Positions 8,228 through 17,008 of a stretch of DNA of 50,677 bases are shown one piece after another. The translations under genes and the position numbers were made by a program. Within the stretch, counting starts at the first letter, position 1; every line of letters begins with the position of its first letter. This DNA comes from Flavobacteriaceae bacterium. Lineage in GTDB: Bacteria; Bacteroidota; Bacteroidia; Flavobacteriales; Flavobacteriaceae. The DNA lies in assembly GCA_017851655.1 (NCBI GenBank), contig JAFMMH010000006.1:1-50677 (forward strand), given 5' to 3'. The notes below the pieces were generated by a model. The model was not told where the DNA came from and searched no databases. It saw only the letters and a program-made list of their open reading frames with translations.

Positions 8228-9541
8228 ATGAAGATTAACAAAATCATTTGGATCGCTATTGTAATTTTTATAAACTGTAGTAATGCCCGTGCACAAGAAG
8301 AGACTTTAGAGGTCAATTCAAATCGACTGAATGCCCAATTAAAAAAACTTTCCACTTTTGGAATGAATTCCAATGGGGGGAATGACCGTGTAGCGTTCAG
8401 TGATCATGATATTCAGGCTCGAGCTTATTTGACTCAATACCTTGAAGGTTTAGGACTTGATGTTTTTACAGATGCTGCAGGAAATTTAATTGCAAAAAGA
8501 GAAGGCAAAATAAAAAATTTGAGTCCAATCACTTTTGGTTCTCATATTGATGCAGTTCCAAATGGTGGACACTATGACGGAGATGTAGGAGTGATTGGTG
8601 CAATAGAAGTTTTGGAAACCATGATTGAAAATGAAATCGTTACAAGACACCCCCTCGAAATGATCATCTTTTCAAATGAAGAAGGTGCTATTTTTGGGTC
8701 ACGTGCTATGGCTGGTAAAATTGACCAAGCCACTTTGGAGGTAAAAACTGCATCTGGCTATACCAATGGAGAGGGTATTTTAAGAGTTGGAGGAAACCCG
8801 GACAAGATTATGGAAGTTAAAAGAAGTCCTGAAGATCTTCATGCTTTTTTAGAATTGCATATAGAGCAAGGGAATGTGTTGCATAAAAACAAACTCGATA
8901 TAGGTGTAGTAGAGGGGATTGTAGGTTTGAAATGGTGGGATGTGGAAATTACAGGTCTTACAAATCATGCAGGTACAACTCCTATGAATGACCGAAAGGA
9001 TGCTATGATAGCAGCGGCACAATTTGTTTTAGCTGTAAATGAAATAATAACTAAAACTGAAGGAGCTCAGGTAGGTACAGTAGGAAGGATTGAGGCTTTT
9101 CCAGGCGCACCAAATGTTATTCCAGGAAAGGTAATTCTGAGTTTGGAAATACGTGATTTGGATGCTGCAAAAATCATCTTGATGTTTAAGCAGATTGAAG
9201 CAAAGGCTCATGAAATAGGGAAATCCACTGAAACTTCTTTTGAATTTAAACCGATAGACGCAACCGCAGAACCAGCCCTAACAGACATTCGAATTCAAGA
9301 TATTATTCGTCAAAACGCAATTGATTTGAACTATTCACAAAAGACGATGCCAAGCGGTGCTGGACACGACGCACAGGACATGGCAGTTATTACTCCTACT
9401 GGGATGATCTTTGTGCCAAGTGTCAATGGAATCAGTCATGCACCTCAGGAATATTCTACTCCTGAGGCTATTGCGAAAGGAGCTAATGTGTTATTGCATA
9501 GTATTTTGGACATTGACAAGTTGGAATTTAGAAAGAATTAA
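8228..9541 (+). CDS. Exported M20 family amidohydrolase (AllC/hydantoinase-carbamoylase type)
   Basis: Zinc-dependent amidohydrolase of the M20 allantoate amidohydrolase / N-carbamoyl-L-amino-acid hydrolase group. Metal-site motifs are visible: GSHIDAV (His106), YDGDVGV (Asp117) and SNEEGAIF (Glu151-Glu152), then ELHIEQG and a C-terminal SGAGHDAQDMA His. The dimerisation domain carries TNHAGTTPM. Unlike the classical cytoplasmic enzymes, it starts with a signal peptide (about residues 1-22, ending NARAQ), so it probably acts in the periplasm on a carbamoyl- or ureido-compound. It is 437 aa, against about 410 for AllC, with the difference in the leader. It is divergent from the esterase operon with a 123-base shared intergenic region. 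Confidence 0.88.
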   Translation: MKINKIIWIAIVIFINCSNARAQEETLEVNSNRLNAQLKKLSTFGMNSNGGNDRVAFSDHDIQARAYLTQYLEGLGLDVFTDAAGNLIAKREGKIKNLSPITFGSHIDAVPNGGHYDGDVGVIGAIEVLETMIENEIVTRHPLEMIIFSNEEGAIFGSRAMAGKIDQATLEVKTASGYTNGEGILRVGGNPDKIMEVKRSPEDLHAFLELHIEQGNVLHKNKLDIGVVEGIVGLKWWDVEITGLTNHAGTTPMNDRKDAMIAAAQFVLAVNEIITKTEGAQVGTVGRIEAFPGAPNVIPGKVILSLEIRDLDAAKIILMFKQIEAKAHEIGKSTETSFEFKPIDATAEPALTDIRIQDIIRQNAIDLNYSQKTMPSGAGHDAQDMAVITPTGMIFVPSVNGISHAPQEYSTPEAIAKGANVLLHSILDIDKLEFRKN

Positions 9542-9619
9542 GCAGCTAGTTTAAAATCATATTTTGTTATTTTAGTCAAATTAACAGATTTAATTAATTG
9601 ATTTCAAAAACGAAAAATA

Positions 9620-10483
9620 ATGATCTTTACTAAGAAGATTTCAAGATTTAATACAATACTCTTAATTTCAATATTTGGCACATTTTTGAGTTGTGCAACT
9701 CCAGAAATTAGTGTTATCTCATATAATATTAGATATGCAAGTCCTAATGACGGTGTTAATCTTTGGGAAAAAAGAAAAGGAGATATGATTGAATCTCTAT
9801 TGAATATTCAGCCAGATGTGATGGGAATGCAGGAGGTGGTTCACCGACAGTTACTTGACTTAACTTCAGGTATGAAAGACTATAGCCACGTTGGAGTAGG
9901 TCGTGAAGATGGAGAAACAAAGGGAGAATATAGCCCAATTTTCTTTAAAAGACAGCGTTTGGAACTGAAGGAATCGAATACATTCTGGTTATCAGAAACA
10001 CCAAATGAAATTTCAGTTGGATGGGATGCAGCTTTAGAAAGAATTTGTACCTATGCTCGTTTTAAAGATAAAATCAGCAAAGAAGAATTTTGGTTATTCA
10101 ATACCCATTTCGATCACATAGGGAAAGAGGCAAGAGCAAATTCGGTTCGTTTGATTCTATCTAAAATAGAGGAAATTAATCAGCAAAAATTACCAGTGGT
10201 AATTACTGGCGATTTTAATTTGACTCCAGACCAACAGCCTATCCAATTATTGCAAGTGGCCTTTGAAGATGTTCAGCAAGGTTTAACAACAGAATCAGCA
10301 AATTATGGAACTTTTACTGGTTTTAATACTGAAACGGTTGGAGACCAAAGAATCGATTATGTTTTTCAAAAAGGATTTAAAGTGATCCGAGCTGATCATC
10401 TTTGGCTCAAAACAAAAGAAGGAATGTGGGTGTCTGATCATCATCCTGTTAAAACTGATCTTTCCATTAAAAAGTTAAATTAA
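9620..10483 (+). CDS. Endonuclease/exonuclease/phosphatase family lipoprotein
   Basis: Extracytoplasmic EEP-fold (DNase I-like) phosphohydrolase. The N-terminus is a lipoprotein signal with FLSC (Cys25). Family motifs are SYNIRYA (Asn36), MQEV (Glu72), TGDFNLTP in the second half, and SDHHPVKTDL near the C-terminus, giving the metal ligands and catalytic His. The 287-aa length is typical of the Bacteroidota secreted EEP group. It is 78 bases downstream of the M20 gene on the same strand. The substrate could be a nucleic acid, phospholipid or phosphosugar; specificity cannot be told from the sequence. Confidence 0.88.
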   Translation: MIFTKKISRFNTILLISIFGTFLSCATPEISVISYNIRYASPNDGVNLWEKRKGDMIESLLNIQPDVMGMQEVVHRQLLDLTSGMKDYSHVGVGREDGETKGEYSPIFFKRQRLELKESNTFWLSETPNEISVGWDAALERICTYARFKDKISKEEFWLFNTHFDHIGKEARANSVRLILSKIEEINQQKLPVVITGDFNLTPDQQPIQLLQVAFEDVQQGLTTESANYGTFTGFNTETVGDQRIDYVFQKGFKVIRADHLWLKTKEGMWVSDHHPVKTDLSIKKLN

Positions 10484-10533
10484 ATTAATTTATCATTTGG
10501 ACTGATTATATTCGTAGTCTAAAAACATCAATT

Positions 10534-11064
10534 ATGAAACAAATTATTACCATTGCAATTTTCCTATTTGTAGCTGTACAAAGTGTGGAAGCACAAAAAT
10601 TTAAAGCCTTAGATAAAAGTCCTTTGGATCAGATAGAATATCCGGGAACTAGAGGTGAAGCTCAGTGGGCAAGAATACTTTACAGTCGTCCTCAGCTCAA
10701 CGGAAGAGCTATTGAAACTCTTGTGCCTCAGGGAGAAATTTGGAGACTGGGGGCAAATGAGTCTACTGAATTAACGCTTTACAGTCCTATGAAAGTCGGA
10801 GGGAATTCATTAGAAGCTGGAAGATATACTATGTATGCCATCCCTTCAGAAGGTCAAATGACGATCATCATCAACAAAGCAACCAGCGTTTGGGGAGCTT
10901 ACAGTTACAGTAAAGATTTAGACGTTGCTAGAGTTACGGTTCCTCTAACAGAAGGTTCTGATTCTATAGAGGCCTTTTCTATGATTTTTGAAGAGGCAGA
11001 TATGGGTATGGATCTTCATTTAGGATGGGGATACTTCAGAGCAAAGTTGGAGTTTAGAAAATAA
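10534..11064 (+). CDS. DUF2911 domain-containing secreted protein
   Basis: Small secreted protein with a signal peptide (1-20, ending SVEA|Q) and one DUF2911 domain covering nearly all the mature chain. Recognisable elements are YSRPQLNGR at about 49-57, LVPQGEIWRLGANESTEL at about 63-80, and the Tyr/Gly-rich GRYTMYAIPSEG. The family is common in Bacteroidota and has no established function. It follows the EEP gene by 50 bases and is closed by a bidirectional hairpin at 11087-11121. Confidence 0.88.
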   Translation: MKQIITIAIFLFVAVQSVEAQKFKALDKSPLDQIEYPGTRGEAQWARILYSRPQLNGRAIETLVPQGEIWRLGANESTELTLYSPMKVGGNSLEAGRYTMYAIPSEGQMTIIINKATSVWGAYSYSKDLDVARVTVPLTEGSDSIEAFSMIFEEADMGMDLHLGWGYFRAKLEFRK

Positions 11065-11086
11065 ACACCAACTATAAATTCTTCTT

Positions 11087-11121
11087 AAAAGGTTCTTGGA
11101 TATTTTATTCAAGGACCTTTT
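11087..11121. terminator. Bidirectional intrinsic terminator
   Basis: AAAAGGTTCTTG (11087-11098) pairs with CAAGGACCTTTT (11110-11121) through 12 pairs including one G-U, with an 11-base loop, followed by more T. It separates the convergent DUF2911 and SGNH genes and overlaps the 3' end of the latter. Confidence 0.75.
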
Positions 11122-11788
11122 TTATTGCCTCCTCCAAAAGTGGTTCTAGGATTTTATAACCTTCCAAAGTTAAATGAACCCCATCATAACTATTCTTTTT
11201 ATTTATCCCATTATTTCCGTCGTTAAGTGCACTGAAATAATCTAGATAATAAACCCCATTTTGGTCTGCATAATTCTTAATTAAGGCATTTAATTTTGGG
11301 ATTTTAATATTGGGTTCTAAACCAGGTTTCCATGGGTAGTCGTAAGCAGGTAGCACAGAGCATAAAATAACTTTAACACCATTTGACTGAGCAATTTCAG
11401 TCATGGAAATGATGTTGTCAGCTATCATCTCTAAAGAAGAAGGGCCAGTGTTACCAGCAATATCATTAGTACCTGCTAAAATAACAACAACCTTTGCATC
11501 GATGTTTACCACATCTGCACGAAAACGCACAAGCATCTGAGGTGTAGTTTGACCACTGATTCCACGATTTACATATGGCTTGTCTTTAAAAAATTCAGGA
11601 TGAGTTTGTAACCAACCAATAGTGATGGAATTCCCCATAAAGACAATCCTATTTTCTCCACTTTTTGGGGTAGTAAGTGCCTCATTAGCGGCTCTAAATT
11701 CGCTAAAGTTGGCCCAATCTTGAGCTAGAATTTGAACGCTAGAAGTAATGCATACAAGTAGTGTAGCGAGGTATTTATTGAATGACAT
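11105..11788 (-). CDS. Secreted SGNH/GDSL hydrolase (lipase/acetylesterase-like)
   Basis: SGNH-fold esterase. I place the start at the ATG at 11788 because it opens a clean signal peptide ending near ILAQ|DW; the frame extends further upstream only by running into the sialidase gene. Block I is VFMGNSITIGW with nucleophile Ser54 (GNS instead of GDS), block II Gly is in NRGISGQ, block III is LAGTNDIAG, and block V is DGVHL near the C-terminus. The mature protein is about 205 aa. It lies 25 bases downstream of the sialidase and is likely co-transcribed. O-deacetylation of a glycan, perhaps sialic acid, is a reasonable guess from context but unproven. Confidence 0.87.
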   Translation of the reverse strand: MSFNKYLATLLVCITSSVQILAQDWANFSEFRAANEALTTPKSGENRIVFMGNSITIGWLQTHPEFFKDKPYVNRGISGQTTPQMLVRFRADVVNIDAKVVVILAGTNDIAGNTGPSSLEMIADNIISMTEIAQSNGVKVILCSVLPAYDYPWKPGLEPNIKIPKLNALIKNYADQNGVYYLDYFSALNDGNNGINKKNSYDGVHLTLEGYKILEPLLEEAIKKVLE

Positions 11789-11813
11789 ATGAATGTTTTT
11801 TTTAAAAATAAGA

Positions 11814-12962
11814 TTATTTAGTGAGCTCTGAATAGGGAAAGCGAATAAAATAAATCCCATTATTGTCTCTCTCATAAAAAAGTCCGATGGTTTTTGAGTC
11901 GATTTGTACCAAATCTGAATAGGCTGCTGTACCCGGATAGATTTCTTTCTCTATAGACCACGTATCCCCAAAATCTCGACTTGCTTTTAGGGTCATTTTT
12001 TCTCTTTTTGAGATGCTATTGGGCCCAGAGTACAAGAGAAGTGTGTCTTGACTTCCTTCAAATAATAAGAGGCTTGATTGACAAACGGGGGAAATCAAAT
12101 CACGATCGAAATATTCAGCATCCCATTGTGTACCTCCAGATTTACTTATGGCAATTAATCTTTGTTTAGTGAGTCCATTTTGTTCCCTTACATTAAGCAT
12201 TAAAGACCCATCAGGTAATTCAACCCCAATAGCTTCATTGGAAGAAAGTGTTTTCAAATCTGGACTTACGCGGAAATTCTTTCCGTGATCGTCAGTATAA
12301 AAACCATAGGCACGGTATTCGTTAAAGCCATCTTGAGGATCTCCTTGAGAATGATTAGCGGGAACATAAATACGACCTCGATAGGGTGTCTTTTTGAATT
12401 GAATTGCATGTCCTGGGGTGGTAGCATTGGTTCTCCAATCTCGGTCTGCTTGAGTGGTCGTTGAATTAAAATGAACTTGATTGGTAATGTTTACTGGCTC
12501 TGACCAAGTTTTTCCCTCATCTTCGCTAGTGATAAAATACACTTTGCGAACTCCTTTGCCCTTGCGCATATCATGTTCAGAAACATTTCCAGTGTTGTAG
12601 AATAAAAAAATCCTCCCCTGTGGAAATAAAGGATCTAAAACATCTACTACTGGTGCTGGATTCCCAGCTTGTAACTCTTCAAAATCAGCAACAACTTCCA
12701 TAGAAGTCCAATGAAGTCCACCGTTATTGCTCTTTCTGACAAGAATGTCTACGTTTCCAAAATCATTACAATTTCTTTTTCTTCCTTCTGCAAAAGCAAA
12801 TAAAGTACCCTGTGGGGATTGAATAATGGCAGGAATTCGATAACAGGCATAATTTCCTTCTCCATTTTTAAATAATTGGGTCTCAAAAATCACGTTGGAT
12901 TCTAGACAACTATTAAGGCAAATCCCCAAAAGACAAAATACTGTTATTACTCGTATTTTCAT
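11814..12962 (-). CDS. Exo-alpha-sialidase, GH33
   Basis: Six-bladed beta-propeller sialidase that releases terminal sialic acids. The N-terminus is a signal peptide with a lipobox-like LNSC (Cys19). The arginine-bearing YRIPA motif is at about 42-46, followed by AEGRKRNCNDFGNVD, which contains the catalytic Asp region. Asp-box repeats (S-x-D/N-x-G-x-x-W type) appear as SNNGGLHW, SEDEGKTW, SKSGGTQW and SRDFGDTW. Further triad-arginine candidates are in LNVREQNG and a late Glu/Tyr in GLFYERDN. The 382-aa length is close to the catalytic-domain-only bacterial enzymes. It precedes the SGNH esterase, so both may process an O-acetylated sialoglycan. Confidence 0.88.
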   Translation of the reverse strand: MKIRVITVFCLLGICLNSCLESNVIFETQLFKNGEGNYACYRIPAIIQSPQGTLFAFAEGRKRNCNDFGNVDILVRKSNNGGLHWTSMEVVADFEELQAGNPAPVVDVLDPLFPQGRIFLFYNTGNVSEHDMRKGKGVRKVYFITSEDEGKTWSEPVNITNQVHFNSTTTQADRDWRTNATTPGHAIQFKKTPYRGRIYVPANHSQGDPQDGFNEYRAYGFYTDDHGKNFRVSPDLKTLSSNEAIGVELPDGSLMLNVREQNGLTKQRLIAISKSGGTQWDAEYFDRDLISPVCQSSLLLFEGSQDTLLLYSGPNSISKREKMTLKASRDFGDTWSIEKEIYPGTAAYSDLVQIDSKTIGLFYERDNNGIYFIRFPYSELTK

Positions 12963-13082
12963 TTTAAATATAATTACTTAAGGTACATGAATAAAATAAA
13001 TTAAAAAAAAAGGTTGTGATGAATTATAACATTAAAATAACAATTTTAAAAGTATTACATTTAGGAAACAAAACTAGAAAAC

Positions 13083-14426
13083 ATGAATTATCCGAACCTT
13101 AAACAACTTATTCTGAGTTGTTTTACCTTTCTTTTGATTTCAAATACAAATGCTCAAAAGTATACACCCAGTCAAGAAAATGTTGAGGCAAGAGCCTGGT
13201 TTCAAGATGCTCGTTTTGGGCTTTTTGTACATTGGGGGGTCTATAGCATTTTAGGTGACGGAGAATGGGTAATGAATAATCAAAACATCAGTGTTGAGGA
13301 GTACGAAAAACTCCCAGCTTTTTTTAATCCAATTGATTTTGACCCTGTAGAATGGGTCACTATGGCCAAGAATGCCGGAATGAAATACATCACTATTACT
13401 AGTAGGCATCACGATGGATTTTCAATGTTTGATTCAAAAGTTACTGAATATGATATTGTTGACAGTTCGCCCTACGGAAAGGATATACTCAAATTATTGG
13501 CAGAAGAATGCCGCAAACAAGGGATCAAACTCTTTTTCTACTATTCCCTGCTGGATTGGAATCGGGATGATTATTTTCCAAGAGGAAGAACAGGAACAGG
13601 AATTCAAGGCCGTAATGAGGGCAATTGGGAAGATTATATCGCTTTTATGAAAGCCCAGCTTAAAGAATTACTGACTAATTATGGTGAAATAGGTGGTATA
13701 TGGTTTGATGGTCATTGGGATCAAAAAGAATGGGATGGTAAGAAGTTTGGAGAAGCCAAAGTAGATTGGCACTATGACGAAATCTATGGAATGATTCATG
13801 AAATGCAACCTCAAGCATTAATTGGAAATAATCATCATATTGGTATAATTGATGGAGAAGATTTTCAAATGTTTGAAAAAGATTTGCCCGGCAAAAACTC
13901 AACAGGCTGGGGAACACCGGCAGACCAAATAGGAAGCGTGCCCTTGGAAGTATGTGAGACTATTAACGGATCCTGGGGATTTAATCTACAAGACAGAAAG
14001 CATAAATCTGAAAAAGAGTTAATTCATTATCTAATCAAAGCCGCAGGCTATGGGAGTAATATGCTTTTAAATGTAGGTCCAATGCCAAACGGTAAAATCC
14101 AACCTAAACATCAAGCCTCCTTGAGAGCGATGGGTGATTGGCTAAAACTTCACGGGGAGACCATTTATGGAACTCGAAAAGGTCCTATTCCACCCAACGA
14201 TGATTTTGTGTCGACCCAAAAAGACAAAACGGTCTTTGTTCACCTACTAAACCCTGAAATAAAGATTCTTCATACGGATCAAGTTCCAGTTAAAATTAAG
14301 GCGGTATATGATATGAAGTCAAATCAAAAATTACCATACCGAAACGATGCTTTTGGATTTTCAATCGATGTTTCTAAAATTTCTAAAGACGATATTGATA
14401 CCCTAATTAAAATAGAATTAAGATGA
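13083..14426 (+). CDS. Alpha-L-fucosidase, GH29
   Basis: Secreted retaining fucosidase. The signal peptide is residues 1-24 (ending NTNA|Q). The GH29 barrel shows FGLFVHWG at about 45-52, SRHHDGFSMFDS at about 108-118, and the nucleophile Asp209 in GIWFDGHWD. The invariant NVGPMPNG is present near residue 340. A short C-terminal beta-domain follows. At 447 aa it is a complete single-domain enzyme. It heads a tightly packed unit: its stop overlaps the next start by 4 bases. Context with two sulfatases and another fucosidase points to a sulfated fucose-containing glycan; linkage specificity is unknown. Confidence 0.92.
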   Translation: MNYPNLKQLILSCFTFLLISNTNAQKYTPSQENVEARAWFQDARFGLFVHWGVYSILGDGEWVMNNQNISVEEYEKLPAFFNPIDFDPVEWVTMAKNAGMKYITITSRHHDGFSMFDSKVTEYDIVDSSPYGKDILKLLAEECRKQGIKLFFYYSLLDWNRDDYFPRGRTGTGIQGRNEGNWEDYIAFMKAQLKELLTNYGEIGGIWFDGHWDQKEWDGKKFGEAKVDWHYDEIYGMIHEMQPQALIGNNHHIGIIDGEDFQMFEKDLPGKNSTGWGTPADQIGSVPLEVCETINGSWGFNLQDRKHKSEKELIHYLIKAAGYGSNMLLNVGPMPNGKIQPKHQASLRAMGDWLKLHGETIYGTRKGPIPPNDDFVSTQKDKTVFVHLLNPEIKILHTDQVPVKIKAVYDMKSNQKLPYRNDAFGFSIDVSKISKDDIDTLIKIELR

Positions 14427-15520
14427 GCACAGAAAATAAATTAAATAACCGTTTAGTTTCCTTGGATTTTTTTAGAGGATTAGTCATGTTTTTACTCATT
14501 GCTGAATTTGCACACTTGTTTGAAGTTCTTATGGAATCAGGAAATGAGCAGCTAACAGCGATAATGGATTTTCTTTTTCATCACGCGAAATGGGAAGGCT
14601 TACATTTCTGGGATTTGGTTCAACCTTTCTTTATGTTTATTGTTGGGGTTTCTATCCCTCTTTCCTATGCAAATAGAAAGAAAAAAGGCGATTCCGAACA
14701 AAAAATTCGGAACCATGCCTTTCGAAGAGCTTTTCTGCTGTTACTTTTTGGCTGGGGACTGTACTGTATTGGACCTGAAAAAATCATCTTCCAATTTGAT
14801 AATGTTTTAGCTCAACTATCCTTTACATATTTGATTTCGTTCCTTTTATTGAAAAAATCTTCCACCTTTAATATTGCTGCAGGATTCGTTTGCATTCTGA
14901 TTTCAGATCTTTTGTATCGATTCTTTCCTGTTGCTGGTTTTGATCAGGCTTTTGTAGCAGGAGAAAACTTTGGAGCTTGGTTTAATATTTTTATTTCTGG
15001 ATATGAATACGGTGGTCATTGGGCAGCATTTAATGCATTGCCTACAGCTGCTCATACCTTGTGGGGGGTTGTAGCTGGGAAGTGGTTAATGGAAAATTCT
15101 TCTTACGCTGATAAACTTAAACGACTGATCATTTCAGGAGTGATTGCTTTGGCGTTAGGATATTTATCTACTTTTTTCACTCCTGTAATAAAAAGAATTT
15201 CTACAACTTCTTTTGTACTACTTTCTGCAGGTTGGACGTTTTTAGCACTTGCTCTTTGTTATTGGCTCATAGATGTAAAACAAATAATTAAAAAAACCTA
15301 TGTTTTCAGAACTGTAGGTGTAAACCCACTCTTTATTTATCTTTTCGCTTCACTTGGAGGAGGAGGTCTTTTCTTGAAAATTGTACGGCCTTTTTCCAAT
15401 AGTATAATAGGTAGTTTTTCTCCATGGTTAGCTGATCTAGTATCAGGAATTGTCGTACTCTATGGGCTTTGGTTTTTGTGTGATTGGTTGTATAAAAAAC
15501 AAATTTTCATAAAAATTTGA
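14423..15520 (+). CDS. DUF5009 / HGSNAT-like polytopic membrane protein
   Basis: Inner-membrane protein of about ten predicted TM segments. It starts with the signature LVSLDFFRGLVMFLLI (about 11-26) typical of the DUF5009 and heparan-alpha-glucosaminide N-acetyltransferase/YeiB-like group. Two further features match that group: the HFWDLVQPFFMFIVG segment at about 61-75 and the long hydrophobic helices. ATG overlaps the upstream fucosidase stop (ATGA), so translation is coupled. It sits between a fucosidase and a sulfatase, which suggests it acts on the same glycan, perhaps by transmembrane acetyl transfer. That function is inferred only from distant homology and position. The 365-aa length matches the family. 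Confidence 0.82.
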   Translation: MSTENKLNNRLVSLDFFRGLVMFLLIAEFAHLFEVLMESGNEQLTAIMDFLFHHAKWEGLHFWDLVQPFFMFIVGVSIPLSYANRKKKGDSEQKIRNHAFRRAFLLLLFGWGLYCIGPEKIIFQFDNVLAQLSFTYLISFLLLKKSSTFNIAAGFVCILISDLLYRFFPVAGFDQAFVAGENFGAWFNIFISGYEYGGHWAAFNALPTAAHTLWGVVAGKWLMENSSYADKLKRLIISGVIALALGYLSTFFTPVIKRISTTSFVLLSAGWTFLALALCYWLIDVKQIIKKTYVFRTVGVNPLFIYLFASLGGGGLFLKIVRPFSNSIIGSFSPWLADLVSGIVVLYGLWFLCDWLYKKQIFIKI

Positions 15521-15521
15521 C

Positions 15522-17000
15522 ATGAAATATTTTATTTTATTCTTGTTTGGATTTTTATTTTTAGGTTGTTCAGAACAGAACCAAAGAGAATCGAAAGCAC
15601 CAAATATTATTTACATTTTAGCGGATGATTTAGGCTATGGAGAAATTGGAGCCTATGGGCAAGAGAAAATTCAAACACCAAATCTTGACCGACTGGCCGC
15701 TGGAGGAATGCGTTTTACGCAGCATTATACAGGAGCCCCAGTTTGTGCGCCTTCACGATATATGTTTTTAACAGGAACCCATGCAGGTCATGCTTATATA
15801 AGAGGTAATTACGAATTGGGTCAATTTGAAGACGAGAATGAAGGTGGGCAGATGCCTATTCCTGAAACGACACCAACCCTTGCTAAGATGTTAAAAAAAG
15901 CTGGATACCAAACGGCTCTTGTCGGTAAATGGGGTTTGGGAATGAACGGTACCTCAGGGAGTCCTTTGTTGCAAGGTTTTGATTATTACTACGGTTATTT
16001 AGATCAAAAGCAAGCGCACAATTATTACCCTACCCATCTTTGGGAAAATGATGAGGTGGCTTCATTAAATAATGACTTTTTCTTGGTGCATAATCCTATT
16101 CAAGAAGGGAGTGATCAGGCTGCTTTTGATCAGTTTAAAGGCAGAGACTATGCCCCTGATAGGATGATAGATAAGGCCCTACATTTTCTAGATACAACCG
16201 CTGTTGAAAAACCATTTTTCTTGTACTATCCTTCACCGATACCGCATGTATCACTTCAGGTTCCCGACTCATTGATTGATCACTATAGAGACCAATTTGA
16301 TGAAACACCGTATTACGGGGATCGGGGTTATACTGCACACCAATATCCTAAATCGGCATACGCAGCCATGATTACTCATTTAGATACTGAAGTGGGGAAA
16401 ATTTGGGATGCCGTAAAGGCCAGAGGACAGGAGGAAAATACATTAATATTATTTACAAGTGATAATGGACCAACTTTTGCCGGAGGCGTAGATGCAAACT
16501 ATTTTGACAGTGCAGCAGGCTTTAGAGGATTAAAAATGGATGTTTATGAAGGAGGAATTCGAATTCCATTCATTGCTTATTGGAAAGGAAAGATTGCCCC
16601 TGGTTCCAGCTCTGATCTCGTTTCTGGCCATTGGGATATGTACAATACTTTTGCGGCTTTAAGCGGTCAAGAACAAACTTCACCTGATGGGATCTCACTA
16701 TTACCTGAACTTCTTGGGAAAGAAGGGCAAGAACAACACGAGTTTATTTATTTTGAATATCCTGAAAAACGCGGACAAATAGCTTTAAGAATTGGCGATT
16801 GGAAAGGAGTGAAAATCAATATGAAAACCAACTCCAATGCTTCTTGGGAATTATATGACCTAAAAAATGATCCTTCAGAAAAAAATAATATCGCATCTCA
16901 AAACCCAGATATTGTAAAAACTATAGATTCTCTTCAACGAATAGCACATCGTCATCCACATATTCGAGAATGGGAATTTATCGATCCAAAATTTAAATAA
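15522..17000 (+). CDS. Sulfatase (formylglycine-dependent), lipoprotein
   Basis: S1-family sulfatase that removes sulfate esters from carbohydrates. A lipoprotein signal precedes LFLGC (Cys16). The calcium-site aspartates are in ADDLGYGE (Asp35-Asp36). The sulfatase signature CAPSR at Cys75-Arg79 marks the Cys to be converted to formylglycine. The second signature region YQTALVGKWGLGM is at about 124-136, and the metal-site SDNGPTFAGG is near residue 317. The 492-aa length is complete. It starts 1 base after the DUF5009 stop, within the fucosidase operon. No maturation enzyme is in the window, so it must come from elsewhere. Similar to arylsulfatase-A type enzymes; the target position on the sugar is not predictable here. 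Confidence 0.92.
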   Translation: MKYFILFLFGFLFLGCSEQNQRESKAPNIIYILADDLGYGEIGAYGQEKIQTPNLDRLAAGGMRFTQHYTGAPVCAPSRYMFLTGTHAGHAYIRGNYELGQFEDENEGGQMPIPETTPTLAKMLKKAGYQTALVGKWGLGMNGTSGSPLLQGFDYYYGYLDQKQAHNYYPTHLWENDEVASLNNDFFLVHNPIQEGSDQAAFDQFKGRDYAPDRMIDKALHFLDTTAVEKPFFLYYPSPIPHVSLQVPDSLIDHYRDQFDETPYYGDRGYTAHQYPKSAYAAMITHLDTEVGKIWDAVKARGQEENTLILFTSDNGPTFAGGVDANYFDSAAGFRGLKMDVYEGGIRIPFIAYWKGKIAPGSSSDLVSGHWDMYNTFAALSGQEQTSPDGISLLPELLGKEGQEQHEFIYFEYPEKRGQIALRIGDWKGVKINMKTNSNASWELYDLKNDPSEKNNIASQNPDIVKTIDSLQRIAHRHPHIREWEFIDPKFK

Positions 17001-17008
17001 TAATTAGA

